From NCBI GenBank assembly GCA_025656455.1, contig JAHXHS010000021.1, forward strand, positions 1 to 64,000: a stretch of DNA of 64,000 nt. Direction: 5' to 3'. Below the pieces are notes generated by a model. The model ran no database searches, was not told the DNA's origin, and saw only the letters and a list, made by a program, of their open reading frames with translations. Numbering within the stretch: position 1 is the stretch's first letter; each line of letters begins with the position of its first letter. Below, piece after piece: positions 26,306-36,100 of this stretch. The stretch comes from Candidatus Thiodiazotropha sp. (ex Epidulcina cf. delphinae). Its GTDB lineage: Bacteria > Pseudomonadota > Gammaproteobacteria > Chromatiales > Chromatiaceae. A program made the translations under genes and the position numbers.

Positions 26306-26862
26306 TGTTTATCCTCGTGTCCGACCACTCGGGCCAGGTTGAGTAGACGGGAGCTGAGCTCTAAACCCGCTTCACGGGCGACACGCAAGTTAATGATAAA
26401 ACGGACCCGGCCGTCTTTGCGGTAGAGTTCGACGATCCCTCCTGAGTGCGCGAATTGAGGCAGTTCACTGACTGTCAGGACCGGTTCGCCACGCAAGGAC
26501 TCAATGATCTCATCATAGTGTCCCTGCATGGAGGCGGCGATGTAAAGTACTTGGCAGCTACCCGGAATCAGGCTATCCGCATGCGGCCGGATGGTTACCG
26601 GACGGCCCTTGATCGTTTTGCCGCTGAGCCGTTCAAGCTCATCTACCAGTTTATCATCTCCCACGGAGCAGAAGGTCAGTGGAGCATTTTTACCTCTCCA
26701 AATGCTATCCGGCCAGCGGGTGAACTTGGCGAAATTGTATATAAAGGCTGCCTTGAGCAGGCTACCCTCCTCTTTTGAGTCCTGGGCGATGGCGCCCGGC
26801 AATGCACTGGTGAGCAGGCAAAGCGCGGCGCATATCAACAACCTTGTCGTCACTTGTCTCAA
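26302..26862 (-). CDS. YfiR-family periplasmic protein
   Basis: 186 residues. Signal peptide ([19 protein letters not shown]) followed by the YfiR/DUF4154 domain: [62 protein letters not shown], and [37 protein letters not shown]. In Pseudomonas, YfiR is a periplasmic repressor of the diguanylate cyclase YfiN. Here its partner by position is the hybrid kinase (4-bp overlap), so it probably modulates the kinase periplasmic domain. That link is inference. Confidence 0.92.
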   Translation of the reverse strand: MRQVTTRLLICAALCLLTSALPGAIAQDSKEEGSLLKAAFIYNFAKFTRWPDSIWRGKNAPLTFCSVGDDKLVDELERLSGKTIKGRPVTIRPHADSLIPGSCQVLYIAASMQGHYDEIIESLRGEPVLTVSELPQFAHSGGIVELYRKDGRVRFIINLRVAREAGLELSSRLLNLARVVGHEDKQ

Positions 26863-26870
26863 TCCGGTTC

Positions 26871-26996
26871 CTAGAAAACGATGCTATTGAACGGTGTCCC
26901 ATCTGTGGAGTGAGGGCTACGGATCCTGTGACGATAACCGTAGCGGTGGCGCCGTTCGGCGGCATTCAGCCTGACTGTCCCTAGTGTATTTTGCAT
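26871..26996 (-). CDS. Possible 41-residue protein between TonB receptor and yfiR
   Basis: ATG at 26994-26996 follows CAGGAGGA eight bases upstream, one of the strongest ribosome-binding sites in the window. The frame encodes 41 residues, basic and rich in Arg/His (RLNAAERRHRYGYRHRIRSP), with no signal peptide, and ends 8 bp before the yfiR ATG. It lies in a 156-bp gap inside an operon where only yfiR would otherwise follow. I do not recognise it. It may be a small protein or a leader used to couple translation of yfiR. Confidence 0.4.
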   Translation of the reverse strand: MQNTLGTVRLNAAERRHRYGYRHRIRSPHSTDGTPFNSIVF

Positions 26997-27018
26997 CGGT
27001 GTGTTCCTCCTGACCGTT

Positions 27019-29106
27019 CTATTTCGGCAAATCGTCCGTAAACTTATAGCGTATTTCCGCATAATAACTGCGTTCCGGCAGCGGTAGATCATTGGGGACA
27101 GAGGAGCCGGTATGTTCCCGCGCATCTTTGTCGAACATATTGCGCACCGAAGCGGCAAACTCCCAGTTACCCAGTCCTGTAAAGCGAACGGTGGCGTCCG
27201 CAACAAAATAGTCATCGAGCGAAGACCTCTCGTCTCTGCTGCTTCTAAAGCGTTTGCCAACCCAGTTGGCCTGCAGGTTCAGGTTCCAGTCAGGCAGGAA
27301 ATGCCAGTCCGCACGCAGATAGGCGTCCTTTTTTGGTTCATCAACGGCGCGGAATTCATTATCGTCAGGATCGCGGAGGGTGTAGTTACCGGAAATCCTC
27401 AGATCTTTCATTGCCTGCCAGCGGGCTTCCAGTTCAATGCCGCGAATCGTGTGTTCACCGACATTCCGATATTGTTGTTTCGGCAGTCCCGAAACGGTGC
27501 TGGCGCGTATGAAGTCGGATTGTTGAAAGCGGTAGAGGTTGAGAGCCAGATTCAGGTCCTTGTCGACCAGGTAAGAGAAGGTGAGTTCCAATGTCTTGGA
27601 GCGCTCCGGCTCAAGGTCTGGATTCGGGAGGGTGAATGAGGTTTCGGTGAACAGCTCCAGAAAAGAAGGGGGGCGGAAGGCGCGGCCGTACATCAGTTTT
27701 GTGGTGAGCTTATCGGTGCTTTGCCAGACCAACGCCAAACGCGGGTTTAGTGTATTGCCGAAGTCGGAATAGTGATCGTATCGCACCCCGGCGGTCAGCT
27801 CCCACTCGTCGGAGAGGGTTGCCACATCCTGTAGAAAAAGATAGCGGATTTTGCGGGTTTTTTCCGGGGCAAAGGCATACGGCGTGTCGGAGACATCCAC
27901 CAGCGGACCGCCGGGCGGCAGGGGATTCCCGTCCGGTCCGGTTCCCATATTGATATACTGCTCGGCATGGTATAGATCCTGCCAAGTATAGCCTATACCC
28001 AGCCGCAGGGAGTGGTTCTCAATGCCCCGGTATAGCGCGCTGGTCTCGAAAGCAAGCCGGCGTTCCGACGATCGTATCTGATTGAAGACGCCATTCGGAT
28101 AGTCCCCGTTAAAGGCGCCGGGAGGGCGCTCCTGAAATCCATCCCCCGATGTGTAGTCGAGATCCTGATATTTCAGCTCTGCGTCTATCCCCCAATCTTT
28201 ATGGAAATCGTCATTCAGATAGAGCAAGTCGATATTGAACCGGTTATCGCTTGCGCGGGTGACCGGGTCCAATACACCGGCGCCTGTGAGCCCTGTCTCA
28301 AGGTCGCTATGGCGCATATAGTCGACGTGAAGGCGCCAGTCCTGCTTGGCAACGGAGAAGCGAATATCCGCATTACGCCAGCCAAACTGGGCATTGCCGG
28401 GCGCAAGTGACGCATTGGTGCCCATGGCTTGGTCCTGGCGGGTTTGCGCATCAGTCTCAATATGCGGGTCATGGCCGTCGGTGCTGTATAACTCCATGGT
28501 TAAGCCCAGATCGAAACCATTCCAGTCACCTCCGTACTGCATCCAGCCGGTGCTGGTGTCAAAGCTGCCTTGGCGCACGCCCGCCTCAGAGTGCTTGATC
28601 TTTCCAGCAGTCTTGGTGATCACGTTGATTACGCCTGCCGATGCATCCGCACCGAACAGGGCGGAGCCGGGACCACGAATAATCTCAACCCGCTCAATCA
28701 TGCTTGTCGGCAGCCCTTTCCAGAAAATACCGAATCCCCACATCAAGTCTCTCATCGGTGTGCCGTTGACCATCAGCAACGTCTGGCTGGCGCTGGCCCC
28801 GCGAAACTGAACCAAGGGTCTGAAGGCGAATTGACTGGTCCTGACATGAATGCCTGGCACACTTTCCAGTATTTCAGCAAGGTTGGTCGATCCGGTAGCC
28901 CTGATGTCATCCGCTGTGAGAACGGTGACCGCCGCCGGCGCTTTGGCGATCGTCTGTTTGGTGTCGGTGGAGATCGTGATCTCCAGAGCCATCAACTCCT
29001 CCAGACTCAATGAAAGGAAATGGTCTAACCTGTCATCAGTATCAGCGTGAGCTATAGAGGCGAGAAAATGGCCGATGAAGGCTATGATGAATTTGTTATT
29101 TATCAT
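27019..29106 (-). CDS. TonB-dependent outer-membrane receptor
   Basis: 695 residues. Short signal peptide (KFIIAFIGHFLASIAHA), then a TonB-box-like region and a plug domain with ISTDTKQTIAKAPAAVTVLTADDIRATGSTNLAEILESVPGI and VERVEIIRGPGSALFGADASAGVINVITK-type motifs, then a 22-strand barrel. Near the C-terminus is SYYAEIRYKFTDDLPK; the usual terminal aromatic is followed by six extra residues. The substrate is unknown; no siderophore or cobalamin genes are nearby. It is the first gene of an operon with yfiR and a hybrid kinase, an arrangement that suggests ligand sensing or regulation of c-di-GMP-type signalling. Confidence 0.93.
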   Translation of the reverse strand: MINNKFIIAFIGHFLASIAHADTDDRLDHFLSLSLEELMALEITISTDTKQTIAKAPAAVTVLTADDIRATGSTNLAEILESVPGIHVRTSQFAFRPLVQFRGASASQTLLMVNGTPMRDLMWGFGIFWKGLPTSMIERVEIIRGPGSALFGADASAGVINVITKTAGKIKHSEAGVRQGSFDTSTGWMQYGGDWNGFDLGLTMELYSTDGHDPHIETDAQTRQDQAMGTNASLAPGNAQFGWRNADIRFSVAKQDWRLHVDYMRHSDLETGLTGAGVLDPVTRASDNRFNIDLLYLNDDFHKDWGIDAELKYQDLDYTSGDGFQERPPGAFNGDYPNGVFNQIRSSERRLAFETSALYRGIENHSLRLGIGYTWQDLYHAEQYINMGTGPDGNPLPPGGPLVDVSDTPYAFAPEKTRKIRYLFLQDVATLSDEWELTAGVRYDHYSDFGNTLNPRLALVWQSTDKLTTKLMYGRAFRPPSFLELFTETSFTLPNPDLEPERSKTLELTFSYLVDKDLNLALNLYRFQQSDFIRASTVSGLPKQQYRNVGEHTIRGIELEARWQAMKDLRISGNYTLRDPDDNEFRAVDEPKKDAYLRADWHFLPDWNLNLQANWVGKRFRSSRDERSSLDDYFVADATVRFTGLGNWEFAASVRNMFDKDAREHTGSSVPNDLPLPERSYYAEIRYKFTDDLPK

Positions 29107-29207
29107 GATAAATATGGGAAAAAACGAGGCTGTCTGAAAGATTCTATGATCGTGAGTATGGCCGCCTCCATCTCCATTTGGCTAGCGGATGTGTGCAGAA
29201 TAGCTGT

Positions 29208-29645
29208 CTATGCGTGGTGAGAGTCATGTGGGAAATCCTTTAAACAGCAGCGCCCCGACGGGTTACTGGTTTCACATGAGCAAAGCCCGAGCTTTGTCTG
29301 TTCGATGATAAAGTCTTTTAGACCCGGATTGATCAGGGTGTCGGCCATGGTGATCCCGAAGCAGTAACAGACCAAAGCGTCGTTAGGTGCCTCTTTCATA
29401 CCCGTCAGGGTGCGGATCTGCGATTTCAGGATAACCTCGCCGTCTTCGGAAAAGTAGACCACATCACACCCGGGATCCGCACAAAAATAGTAGTTGCGGT
29501 TATGGCTATGCCAGCGCCATGGCTGTTTTAGGTGATGCACAAGGGTTCTTACTGAGACATTGTGATACTCGATGCCGTTTTTCGGGCACCTGCGAGTGCT
29601 TGGAGGCACGGTATCGGTAGTGCCGGGGGAGCAGCAATCAACCAT
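29208..29645 (-). CDS. Iron-sulfur (BFD/CopZ-like) metallochaperone
   Basis: 145 residues, cysteine-rich. An N-terminal zinc-type pair (MVDCCSP...RRCPKNG) is followed by the segment YYFCADPGCDVVYFSEDG and a C-terminal BFD-like [2Fe-2S] site CYCFGITMAD... LGLCSCETSNPSGRCCLKDF. This is the layout of the putative iron-sulfur cluster-binding metallochaperones related to Archaeoglobus CopZ. Usually such genes accompany metal transporters; here it stands alone, upstream of nothing obvious. The N-terminal copper-binding HMA domain sometimes fused in this family is absent. Confidence 0.8.
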   Translation of the reverse strand: MVDCCSPGTTDTVPPSTRRCPKNGIEYHNVSVRTLVHHLKQPWRWHSHNRNYYFCADPGCDVVYFSEDGEVILKSQIRTLTGMKEAPNDALVCYCFGITMADTLINPGLKDFIIEQTKLGLCSCETSNPSGRCCLKDFPHDSHHA

Positions 29646-30313
29646 ACAATCCTTCCATTATCAAGTTGTCCATACGCGATGACCTCCAGTTTCCCTCAAA
29701 AAATAATGTATCTCTCAGTGCATGGAACTTTAACAATAATAGCCTACTCAATGCCATCATGGTCCTGGCAGGGTAGAGGCCCTTGCCATAGCCGTCCCTC
29801 TGTTTTGCCGGCAAACCAGTGGTTACTGAGGCCAAATCCTGTATTGTTCAGCCTATCATCAACACCCGATCCGCTGCATAGGAAGTATATTTCTGAGTTT
29901 TCCAGCGCCTGCAATCCCGAAAATAGTGCTCATAAGGGTAGCAAAAATCTGGGCAAATGGCGGCCAGTATCACCTGGTTGCGATATAAATTCAAGTAAAT
30001 CAATAGGTTATATGATTCAATCGACCTGAACTGCAGATTCGGGGCGAGATCGGCTAGCCTGCATTTTTCACCAGGATTCCATCCTTAGGTCCGTAATCGG
30101 TACATCCCTGTACCACTCCTTTGATTTTTGGAACAAGCTGGCTTCGCACCCCAAGGGTACTTCCTGCGGGGATTCGAGTCATTTGCGGGCCTCTGAAAAC
30201 GTCAATACAGTATAGGACGCTACACTAGCTTTCGGATACGCTTCTCCAGGTCATTTCATCACCTGTCTTTGTTGAGGGTGATAATATCACCCAAAACCAG
30301 GTGGCCAAATAAA
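29646..30313. other. 668-bp gap without a supported gene
   Basis: Reading frames here are short and lack ribosome-binding sites or family features. The only recognised structure is the partial repeat at 30145-30227. A T-rich stretch around 30287-30310 shows no clean hairpin. Confidence 0.6.
30145..30227. repeat. CTAGTGTAG-end repeat family, copy C (partial)
   Basis: GCACCCCAAGGGTACTTCC... and TGAAAACGTCAATACAGTAT...CGCTACACTAG match the right-hand part of copy A (GCACCCCAAAGGCACTTCC and TGAAAACGTCAAACAGTAT...ACTACACTAG, 18098-18183). The left half with the CTCCCTTCGGGCG core is absent. This is a degenerate or truncated copy. Confidence 0.6.
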
Positions 30314-30691
30314 CTATGCCACTACCTCCGGCACACGGGAGAAAAAGAAGACCAGTACGCTTAGGGCTTGTCCCTGCATGACCCCGATACCTTGCGTTTC
30401 ATGGCCAAATGCTCTAAATAAAGAAGTACCTCCACTCTCAGCGCGGTGATAGGGATGCATGTCAGAATGGAAACGATTGATCCAGCCGAAATAGCCCCTC
30501 TTACTCACCGCCATAAGAAACTTACGATAGATCTCAGAGAACTGCCGACCAATCAGGTTGTTAACGTTTTCAACCACTTGATCTGTTAAGAAAGGCACAA
30601 TGGTTCTTCGAGAAAACAGAGTGAATCGCCCCGGTATTCCCAGAGACTCTATTTCTTGAGAGGACAGAGTGTGGTGCGAGTTTATTGACAA
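30314..30691 (-). CDS. Hypothetical protein, doubtful
   Basis: A 125-codon frame starting at a TTG, with no good ribosome-binding site. It is basic and moderately hydrophobic (KFLMAVSKRGYFGWINRFHSDMHPYHRAESGGTS... and QALSVLVFFFSRVPEVVA). I recognise no family and see no signal peptide. It fills a gap of about 1.1 kb in a region where other frames are shorter, which is the main argument for it. It could be a decayed gene or chance. Confidence 0.25.
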   Translation of the reverse strand: MSINSHHTLSSQEIESLGIPGRFTLFSRRTIVPFLTDQVVENVNNLIGRQFSEIYRKFLMAVSKRGYFGWINRFHSDMHPYHRAESGGTSLFRAFGHETQGIGVMQGQALSVLVFFFSRVPEVVA

Positions 30692-30807
30692 TGGTCATGC
30701 TGAAAGTATCAGCAACCGAATCAGATCCGGAGGCCGTTTGGCGGTACCGCTAAACATAACTCGTAGATAGAATTTCACCCACATGACTTAGTGAAGGAAA
30801 AAAAATA

Positions 30808-31884
30808 ATGACCAATATCGATTTAGAAAAGAGCTATTCGCGTGCTAAAGAGTTTTGTCACCTGTTTACAAACTCGCAAAGCAGGGTGCGCCTTGTACTT
30901 GGGACGAATGAATATGCAAGAAGTATCGCTAATGCTATCGATATAGATGGCTTCATAAATGATCATTCTAATGACCAAGCGTATCTTGGCAAGCCTATAT
31001 ATAAGACAGAGAACATTCCAGCAGATGCGCTGGTTGTATCGTCAGCGGTTCGCATCAGACCGCTCAGCGCATCAAAAAAGCTAGATGAATTAGGGATTGA
31101 GAACCTCGATTATTTTTTGTTTAGGAAGTTTTCAGGACTTGAAATTATTCCTGTAATGATGTGGGATGAATTTAACTATAGTTATGTGGAAAATGAAGAA
31201 AAATTTAACTGGGTAAGAACTATTCTCGCAGATAACGTCTCAAAGATAATATATGATCGACTGATTAATTTTCGGAGAACAGGTTGTCTTGAATACATGA
31301 AGCAATTCACAGACTGTCAACAGCGGCAGTATTTTGAGAAGTTTTTCCGTCTTCCTGATAAGGATCAAACATTTATTGATGCTGGTGGATATGATGGATA
31401 TACAAGTTCTGAATTTATTCGGTGGTGTCCGAATTATAAATCAGTCCATATGTTTGAACCGGAAAAGGGTAATTTTAAAAAAGCAAGAGATAATTTAAAA
31501 CACTTTGATAACGTATATTTCCATCAGCTTGGTTTGTCGAATAGAACCGAGACTCTAAGATTTTCGGCTTGTGGACCTGCCTCCAGTATTACTGAAAGTG
31601 GCGAGTGTCTTATTAATGTTGATAGATTGGATAACATAGTAAGCGAACCCGTTCATTTTATAAAAATGGATATAGAGGGCGCTGAAAGTAGTGCTCTGGA
31701 GGGGTCAATAAATACGATTATAAATAATCATCCTGTATTGGCTATATGTGTATATCATAGGGGCGATGACTTCTGGTCAATTCCCGAGCAACTTCTTTCA
31801 TATAGAGGTGATTATTCTGTATTTATTCGTCATTATACGGAAGGTGTAACTGAAACAGTTATGTTTTTTGTGCCTAATCATTGA
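30808..31884 (+). CDS. FkbM-family methyltransferase
   Basis: 358 residues. The C-terminal about 180 residues match FkbM methyltransferases: DQTFIDAGGYDGYTSSEFI (SAM-binding G-x-x-D-G-x-T/S), VHMFEPEKGNFKKARDNL, NVYFHQLGLSNRTETLRF, and VHFIKMDIEGAESSALEG. The N-terminal half (about 1-150) resembles a nucleotide-binding domain preceding FkbM in surface-polysaccharide genes, but I cannot name it. It probably O-methylates a glycan or a secondary metabolite. The DNA is markedly AT-rich compared with the flanks and no glycan genes are adjacent, so it looks transferred. A good site, AAGGA, precedes the ATG. It ends with a 7-bp convergent overlap with nhaA. Confidence 0.85.
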   Translation: MTNIDLEKSYSRAKEFCHLFTNSQSRVRLVLGTNEYARSIANAIDIDGFINDHSNDQAYLGKPIYKTENIPADALVVSSAVRIRPLSASKKLDELGIENLDYFLFRKFSGLEIIPVMMWDEFNYSYVENEEKFNWVRTILADNVSKIIYDRLINFRRTGCLEYMKQFTDCQQRQYFEKFFRLPDKDQTFIDAGGYDGYTSSEFIRWCPNYKSVHMFEPEKGNFKKARDNLKHFDNVYFHQLGLSNRTETLRFSACGPASSITESGECLINVDRLDNIVSEPVHFIKMDIEGAESSALEGSINTIINNHPVLAICVYHRGDDFWSIPEQLLSYRGDYSVFIRHYTEGVTETVMFFVPNH

Positions 31885-33050
31885 GACTTATATTTATAGG
31901 CGAAACGCAATATGACATAACCCAATATGCCAGAGGCAAGGGAGCCAACCAGGATTCCGAGTCTGTCATCCACCGCGAAATCGGGACCTCCCTGCTCGAA
32001 TGCCAAAGAACCAACGAACAGGCTCATCGTAAAACCGATTCCACACAGAGAGGCGACTCCGTATAATTGCAGCCAACTGACATCGTGGGGTAGTTTCGAT
32101 ATACCGAGCTTTATGGCAAACAGACTAAAGCCGAACACCCCCAACTGATTACCGAAAAACAGGCCTGCGGCAATACCCAGGGGAACCGGATGAATTAAGA
32201 ATTCCAGTGTCATCGCCTCAAAGGGAATGCCGGCATTGGCGAATGCAAATAGGGGCAAGATACCAAACACAACGGATGGATGGAGGTCATGCTCCAGTTT
32301 TTCCAGTTGGGTCAGGGATTCTCCCGGTATTTTCTTGAAAGGGATAAAGAACGCCGTCAATACGCCAGCCAGTGTCGCGTGTACGCCGGATTTGAGAACC
32401 GCCGCCCAAAGCACTAAACCGACGAGCACATAGGGGGTCAAGCCCAATACGCTCCTACGGTTCAGGGTAAATAAGGCAATGATCGCAATTGAGGCAATCA
32501 GCAGTGAAGAAAAGGATAAGTCGGCGGTGTAGAAAACCGCAATAATAATGATGGCGCCTAAATCATCAATGATCGCCAAGGTCATTAAAAAGAGTTTCAG
32601 CGATTGCGGCACCTGGCTTCCAAGCAGCGCGAGCACGCCGAGCGCAAAGGCGATGTCCGTGGCTGACGGGATTGCCCAGCCTTTCATGGCAATGGGGTCA
32701 TTCCAATTTATTGAAGCATAAATTGCTGCGGGAATGGCCATCCCGCCGATTGCCGCGATAATGGGTAAAACCACATGAGAGGGATCAGACAACTCTCCGG
32801 CCAGGACTTCACGCTTGACTTCAAGGCCGATGAGAAAAAAGAAAACAGCCATCAGACCATCATTGATCCAAAGCAACAAAGGCTTGGCAATTTCGAACTC
32901 ACCGATTCTGATTTCAACGGAGGTCCCAAGCAAAGCATCGTAAAGGCTTTTAGCGGCTGAGTTTTCAACCGCCATCGCTAGAATAGCCGCAATCAACAGT
33001 AGAATGCCGCTGGCGGACTCAAGACGTAAAAATTCTTTCAGATTTTTCAT
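31878..33050 (-). CDS. nhaA: Na+/H+ antiporter NhaA
   Basis: 390 residues, standard NhaA length with 11-12 membrane helices. Signature residues are in IPSATDIAFALGVLALLG (the first Asp of the transport pair; T-D-I-A) and FLMTLAIIDDLGAIIIIAVFY (the Asp-Asp pair), and in the discontinuous helix regions HATLAGVLTAFFIP. It exchanges Na+ for H+ and maintains pH under alkaline or salty conditions, fitting a marine or saline habitat. Convergent with the FkbM gene. No partner regulator (nhaR) is visible. Confidence 0.97.
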   Translation of the reverse strand: MKNLKEFLRLESASGILLLIAAILAMAVENSAAKSLYDALLGTSVEIRIGEFEIAKPLLLWINDGLMAVFFFLIGLEVKREVLAGELSDPSHVVLPIIAAIGGMAIPAAIYASINWNDPIAMKGWAIPSATDIAFALGVLALLGSQVPQSLKLFLMTLAIIDDLGAIIIIAVFYTADLSFSSLLIASIAIIALFTLNRRSVLGLTPYVLVGLVLWAAVLKSGVHATLAGVLTAFFIPFKKIPGESLTQLEKLEHDLHPSVVFGILPLFAFANAGIPFEAMTLEFLIHPVPLGIAAGLFFGNQLGVFGFSLFAIKLGISKLPHDVSWLQLYGVASLCGIGFTMSLFVGSLAFEQGGPDFAVDDRLGILVGSLASGILGYVILRFAYKYKSQ

Positions 33051-33126
33051 AACCGATTTGGTTTATCCAGTCGGACTATATCTTAGCAATAGTTTGGATG
33101 GGTGTCTGGAAAGATCTGCACTGCGG

Positions 33127-36100
33127 TTAAAGCCGCTGGGATGAGGCGAGTAATTGCTTCAGTTGTAGTAGTAGACCATCTCGTAGGTTATGGAGTTCAT
33201 TCAACTTTGCCAGAGCCTCAGGCGTCCTATTCTGAGCCCGGAGCGCCAATAAATCAGCAGCGAGTGCATGCACCTGCCGATGCATTGATTCGATGACCTG
33301 TAGGGTGGGGTTACTGCCGTAGCGCTCCATGCCTTCGCTATCCAACCATGCGCCGAAGTGGCATTTGTGAATATCCAGTGACGGCAGCGTAGTGCTGTCA
33401 CCCACGATGTACTCTTCTATTCTCCGGATCCATGCCTGATGCTCGATGCCGGCGAACAGTAAGGGGATGTTGTTACGGCTGACGACAGGCTGATTTTTCC
33501 AATTGGGAGGCGGCTGCCAGGTTTCGGTCCAGTCCAGCAGGTCGGCTGCCGGCATGGGTCTGGCAATGGCGTATCCCTGAGCCAGATCACAGCCGAGTTG
33601 CAGCAACATTTCAGCATGCGCCTGGGTCTCCACACCCTCCGCAATGGCCTGGCGACGGAAGGCTATCGCCAGGGTCAGCACGCCTTCGAGGATGGCCAGA
33701 TCCTCGGAGCTCTCCAACATATCCCGTACAAAGCTCTGGTCGACCTTGATTTGCGCGGCCGGCAGCCGTTTTAGGTAGGTGAGTGAAGAGTAACCCGTGC
33801 CGAAATCATCCAGGGCAAAACTCATTCCCATCTCATTACAGGCTTGCATTACCCGGGAGACCTGGGTGATGTCTTCCAAAGCACTGGTCTCCAGCACCTC
33901 CAGTATGATGTCCTTTGGTGTAATGCCCGGATGCAGTGCGATGAGTTTCCGCAGACGGTCAGTGAAGTCAGGTTGCTGTAAATGGTGTGCGCTGATGTTT
34001 ATGCTCATCGAGAGATTGAGTTTGGTCTGACGCCAGGATTCCAGCTGACTCAATGCAGTATCGATGATCCATTCGCCCAGTTCGACGGATAGTGAATGAT
34101 TTTCGATGAGTGGCAGAAAGTGATCGGGTGGGAGCAGTCCTTGATCCGGATGTTGCCAACGGATCAACGCTTCCACGCCATGAATCCTACCGGTGCGCAT
34201 GTTTACCTTGGGCTGGTAGTAGAGGACAAACTCAGCTTTGTTCAAGGCCAGTTGGATTCGTTCAAGACTTTCGTGGTAGCCCCTGAGACTTCGGTCCTGC
34301 TCATCATCGAAGATGTGGTAACGGTTCTTGCCGCTTAGTTTGGCTTGGTACATAGCCTGATCAGCCTGACGAAGGAGCTGATCAGGACTAACCTCATCTT
34401 TCTGAGGATATAGGACTATCCCGAGGCTGGCGGAGACCTGGAGCAGGAGATCGCCGATAGGGATAGGTTGCGCGACAGTCGTGAGAAGCCGGGAAATCAG
34501 GGGTATGCTCTCCTTCGTATTGGCAAGGTCAATCAATACCGCGACAAATTCATCCCCCCCCAGGCGAGCGATCGTGTCACCTTCACGCATGGCGTCTTTC
34601 ATGCGGTTGGCAAGGATTATCAGGACTTGGTCGCCGACTTCATGGCCGTGGGTATCGTTGATGTTCTTGAAGCCGTCAAGATCGAGATAGACCACTGCCA
34701 GTTTTTGTCTGCGTCGCTGCGACTGCACCATTGCCTGATGTAAACGATCGGCCAGCAGGACGCGGTTGGGCAGATCAGTCAATGCATCGTAATGGGCGAT
34801 GTGTTCGAGTTGTTTCTGGTGCCGCTTTTGCGAAGTGATGTCCGAGAATACGGCGACATAGTGCTGTATCCTGCCCTGTATGTCTCTTACGGCGCTGATA
34901 TTCATGAACTCAGTGTACACCTCGCCATTCTTGCGCCGGTTCCAGATTTCGCCATACCACTGCCCCTTGTTGATCAGACTGTCCCACATCAGGGTGTAGA
35001 ACTCCGCGGTTTGACGGCCGGATTTCAGGATGCGCGGATTATTGCCCAGTACCTCTTCCCGGCTGTAACCGGTGATATGGGTGAAGGCATCGTTGACATC
35101 GACGATATTGGCATCGGCATCGGTAATAGTGATGCCCTCACGGGCATAGGTAAATACGTTGGCGGCGAGATGTAATTTCTCCTCTGCCTGCTTGCGGTTA
35201 GTGATATCGATGCACATGCCGGCCATAAGCCGGTTCCCGTCTAGCGTTTGCTGTACAGGGTATCCTTTTTCCTGAATCCACTTGATTTCCCCATCATCCA
35301 TGACAATACGATACTCGATCTCATATTGCTCTCCATGCTTGTGGTATCTATCGATCTTCTCAAGATAGTCGTCAATGTCATCGGGATGCAGGGTTTCGAT
35401 GAAACTCCTGGGATTTTGAAACAGACTCTCCCTGGATTTTTGCCAGACTGTCTCATAGGCGAGGTTGATGTAGAGCATATTTTTGATGCCGCGAGTGCTC
35501 ATCCAGAAAACATCGCTCAGGGTGTCTGTAACAAGTCTGAACTTGAGTTCGCTCTCGCGCAGTTTATCTTCAGTCAGCTTGCGTTTTGTGATGTCGTGCA
35601 GTGTGACAAATACCTGATAGGGCTTCTCTTCACCACTCTTGAATTGTGGAATTGCATTGATGCTAACCCATACATAATCTTCTTTGTCCGGGTTAAGGAT
35701 GCCGGCAACAACATTATCCACGGGTTTCCCGGTTAGCAAGGCCTGCATCGAAGGATGCTCCTCACTGGGAAAATCGGAGCCGTCTTCACGTATGACTCTC
35801 CAGTGTGGATCCATGGAGGTTCTATTGAGGAACTCTTCACGAGGCAAGCCGAAGATCTTGAGAGCGGCCGGATTACAGTCAATCAATTTACCATCACTCC
35901 GCTGATAGAAAACGCCCTGAGCCATGTTGTCAAAAAGCATGCGTAGTTTTTCTTCACCGATTTTCAGGGCGTGATGCGCTTCCCAGCGTTGGAAAAGAAA
36001 CAGGCCAAGAAGAAATAGAGACAGGAAACCTACGACTGTCGAGGTCAGCATCAAATAGCGAGTTTGCTGATCCTTATCCCGATCCAGGATGCCAAGCCAT

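Noticed and set aside
29562..30029. 155-codon plus-strand frame
   Set aside because: Composition is non-protein-like and it overlaps the metallochaperone start on the other strand.
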